From assembly GCA_907163375.1 (NCBI GenBank), contig CAJQUW010004581.1:1-64000 (forward strand): a stretch of DNA of 64,000 bases. Direction: 5' to 3'. The DNA comes from Prostheceraeus crozeri. Lineage: Eukaryota > Platyhelminthes > Polycladida > Euryleptidae. Of this stretch, positions 61,848 to 64,000 are shown one piece after another. Below the pieces are notes generated by a model. The model did not search any database and was not told where the DNA came from. It saw only the letters and a list, made by a program, of their open reading frames with translations. Position 1 is the first letter of the stretch; each line of letters begins with the position of its first letter. The translations under genes and the position numbers were made by a program.

Positions 61848-62132
61848 GTTATTCCAAAATCTCACAAATGTGGGCGGATAGATCATGTTGGAATTGGCGA
61901 GCAAGTTGGAGCGGATAAAGAACGCTTGCAATACATATTGGATCGAATGGGAGGTGATGTCCCAATAGAAATGGATCCCGGTGATGCTTTAATCTTCGAT
62001 TGCAATCTATTACACACAAGTGCCCAAAATCGAAGTCCAAACCGTAGGTGGGCGCTTCTTGTCTCATATAATACCAAAAAGAACAATCCTGTGAAGGTTC
62101 ATCATCATCCTCAATATACACCTTTGGAAAAG
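61848..62132 (+). CDS. PhyH-family dioxygenase, exon with distal His and 2-oxoglutarate Arg
   Basis: A GATTTCAG acceptor and GTTAGT donor bound 95 codons in phase 0 at both ends. It opens with VIPKSHKCGRIDHVGIGEQVG, then has DPGDALIFDCNLLHTSAQN, RRWALLVSYNTK and NNPVKVHHHPQYTPLEK. The family pattern GSHK.GRI, PGDALFF.C.LLH.S..N.S..RRWAL is complete. The His of LLHTS is the third iron ligand and the Arg of RRWAL would bind 2-oxoglutarate. With WHQD two exons upstream the facial triad is whole, so the enzyme is predicted active. About 20-40 further residues are expected in this family and must lie beyond 64000 or undetected. Confidence 0.93.
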
Positions 62133-62280
62133 GTTAGTCTGAACCCTTAGGCTGCGCTTCCATGTGCAGCTTCATAGCTGACACTTCGATCCATGATGAG
62201 TCAGAAAAGAATTGACAAACAATAGAAGTTAAGGGATGTCTTCAATAATCGTGTTTCGTGCGCCACCAGACAATAGCAAT

Positions 62281-63634
62281 TAGTCCGGCAGCCAGAGCGA
62301 GTTTCTGCAGGGAACGAGGCCGACAATGAGACTTTCACAGAATGATGTACACCTCATAGTCCGGCAGTCAGCACGAGTTTCTGCAGGGAACGAGGCCGAC
62401 AATGAGACTTTCACAGAATGATGTACACCTCATAGTCCGGCAGCCAGCACGAGTTTCTGCAGGGAACGAGGCCGACAATGAGACTTTCACAGAATGATGT
62501 ACACCTCATAGTCCGGCAGCCAGCACGAGTTTCTGCAGGGAACGAGGCCGACAATGAGACTTTCACAGAATGATGTACACCTCATAGTCCGGCAGCCAGC
62601 ACGAGTTTCTGCAGGGAACGAGGCCGACAATGAGACTTTCACAGAATGATGTGCACCTCATAGTCCGGCAGCCAGCACGAGTTTCTGCAGGGAACGAGGC
62701 CGACAATGAGACTTTCACAGAATGATGTGCACCTCATAGTCCGCAGCCAGCACGAGTTTCTGCAGGGAACGAGGCCGACAATGAGACTTTCACAGAATGA
62801 TGTACACCTCATAGTCCGGTAGCCAGCACGAGTTTCTGCAGGGAACGAGGCCGACAATGAGACTTTCACAGAATGATGTACATCCTATGCCTACTTCGAA
62901 TCTGCACGTCTGCCGAGTTCTAGTGAGTTCCTCTTCTTGTCAGACAGGATCAAAGAAAGACACATGTAAATCCAATGGGACGCAGATTGCAGTTTTTATC
63001 TAAAATGAAATTTTGTTTGTTTTCTCTGATTAAACGAAAAGTAAGAAGCCCACAGTCATAATTTTTGACATGGAACATCTTCAGGTCATTTCCTTTCATT
63101 TTCATGCACCCCTGTCTATATAGCTAGACGCATTTCGATTTGGAGACCCTCTTAATGTCGGCAAACACAAACATTTTGAGCTACTTTATCCACATTCAAC
63201 CACATTCTCACGTACATGCACGATAAAAGCACATGTACATCATAGGAAATGACCTGAAGACATTCCATGCCAAAAATTATGACTCGGCTTAGTACCTTTC
63301 GTTTAATTAGAGAAAGCATTCAAAATTACATTTTAGCCAAAAAATGCAATCTGCGTCCCATTGGATTTACATGTGTTTTTCTTTGATCTTGTCTGACAAG
63401 AAGAGGTATACATCATTCTGTGAAAGTCGCATTGTCGGCCTCGTTCCCTGCAGAAACTCGTGCTGGCTGCCGGACTATGAGGTGTACATCATTCTGTGAA
63501 AGTCTCATTGTCGGCCTCGTTCCCTGCAGAAACTCGTGCTGGCTGCCGGACTATGAGGTGTACATCATTCTGTGAAAGTCTCATTGTCGGCCTCGTTCCC
63601 TGCAGAAACTCGTGCTCTGGCTGCCGGACTAAAT
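62281..63634. mobile_element. Foldback element with 76-bp tandem-repeat arms
   Basis: Eight head-to-tail 76-bp units (62281-62880; TAGTCCGGCAGCCAGCACGA...GATGTACACCTCA) form the left arm. About three inverted units (63409-63634) form the right arm. Inside, 62931-63096 and about 63245-63407 are inverted copies with mismatches (CTCTTCTTGTCAGACA, GACACATGTAAATCCAATGG), around an AT-rich centre. The termini are TTAGTCCGGCAGCC and GGCTGCCGGACTAA. It lies just after the exon donor at 62133, in an intron. There is no transposase, so it is non-autonomous. Confidence 0.85.
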
Positions 63635-63668
63635 CTAGCGAATGGTGGTGAAGAGAAATGCAGCGATT

Positions 63669-63764
63669 CATCAGCTTATTGTCCTCTGAGTGTCAGATAA
63701 AGTAATACAAGGCGCAACTGTTTCTGCCAGTTCTTGCTGACACTCAGAGGATGATAAGCTGATG
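63669..63764. repeat. 96-bp hairpin repeat
   Basis: A 27-nt arm at 63669-63695 (CATCAGCTTATTGTCCTCTG onward) is inverted at 63738-63764 with two or three mismatches, around a 42-nt loop. It is a short MITE-like hairpin next to the foldback element. Confidence 0.6.
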
Positions 63765-64000
63765 AGATACAGAATTAGACAGGTCGTCTCTTCTTCTGTT
63801 TAACTAGAAAGGAAGCATTGGAACATGGAATGCCTATGAAATGGCACAATCTGCTGACATAATGCCATAGAAATCAAACAATGAGCAGCCAGTTCATCAT
63901 TAGACACGCCAAATTGTGCAAAGTATCAGTGACTGTTATCAACCTGATCACACAGCAAAGAGACACAGACGATGTCCAGTTCTACAGAGAAGTTTGTGAA
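63765..64000. other. No gene recognised
   Basis: No exon pattern for the missing C-terminus of the PhyH-family gene was seen up to the window end. Confidence 0.4.

Noticed and set aside
62281-62880. CRISPR-like or coding tandem repeat
   Set aside because: The 76-bp units have no spacers and the minus-strand frames that cross them have no start context; they are arms of a foldback element.

Overview
The window is metazoan nuclear DNA, probably from a marine invertebrate; the sequence does not fix the species. It is AT-rich and intron-rich. It carries remnants of Tc1/mariner, pogo/Tigger-like, hAT-like, Crypton-like, Penelope-like and other retroelements, many foldback or palindromic MITEs, and three long minisatellites. 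Nothing looks prokaryotic: there are no operons, and almost all open frames over 60 codons are chance.

One host gene is clear. It is a plus-strand gene for a phytanoyl-CoA dioxygenase (PhyH) family Fe(II)/2-oxoglutarate oxygenase, and most of its exons lie too short or too split to stand out as ORFs. Five coding exons join in matching phase: 11618-11699, 19266-19461, 22354-22445 (HxD iron-binding motif), 25154-25244 and 61848-62132 (distal His and 2-oxoglutarate-binding Arg). Together they encode about 248 residues. The true N-terminus and the last exon or exons were not found.

The middle of the window is an assembly problem. Contig 1 ends at 27526, followed by a 100-N gap (27527-27626). Contig 2 then begins with a second copy of the same locus: 28463-51221 repeats 17724-27526. 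The first part of this copy (28463-35041) is full of small indels, as expected of an unpolished contig end, and contains broken copies of exons 2 and 3. At 35042-48814 a 13.8-kb block almost without G interrupts it, at a single point inside a MITE. From 48815 the copy is clean and includes an intact exon 4 (49872-49962). The exon duplications are therefore almost certainly haplotypic overlap and not biology. The gene's real span is about 24 kb shorter than it appears, less if the G-poor block is real.

Comparing the two copies also shows transposon insertions present in one and absent from the other. These are a Tc1-like element with a clean TA empty site, a Penelope-like GIY-YIG element with an 11-bp target duplication, and a 5'-truncated reverse-transcriptase fragment whose tail carries a perfect histone-type 3' stem-loop. 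The rest (1-11600 and 51222-61800) is intron or intergenic sequence with degraded mobile elements. The right end (62281-63764) holds a foldback element whose arms are 76-bp tandem repeats.
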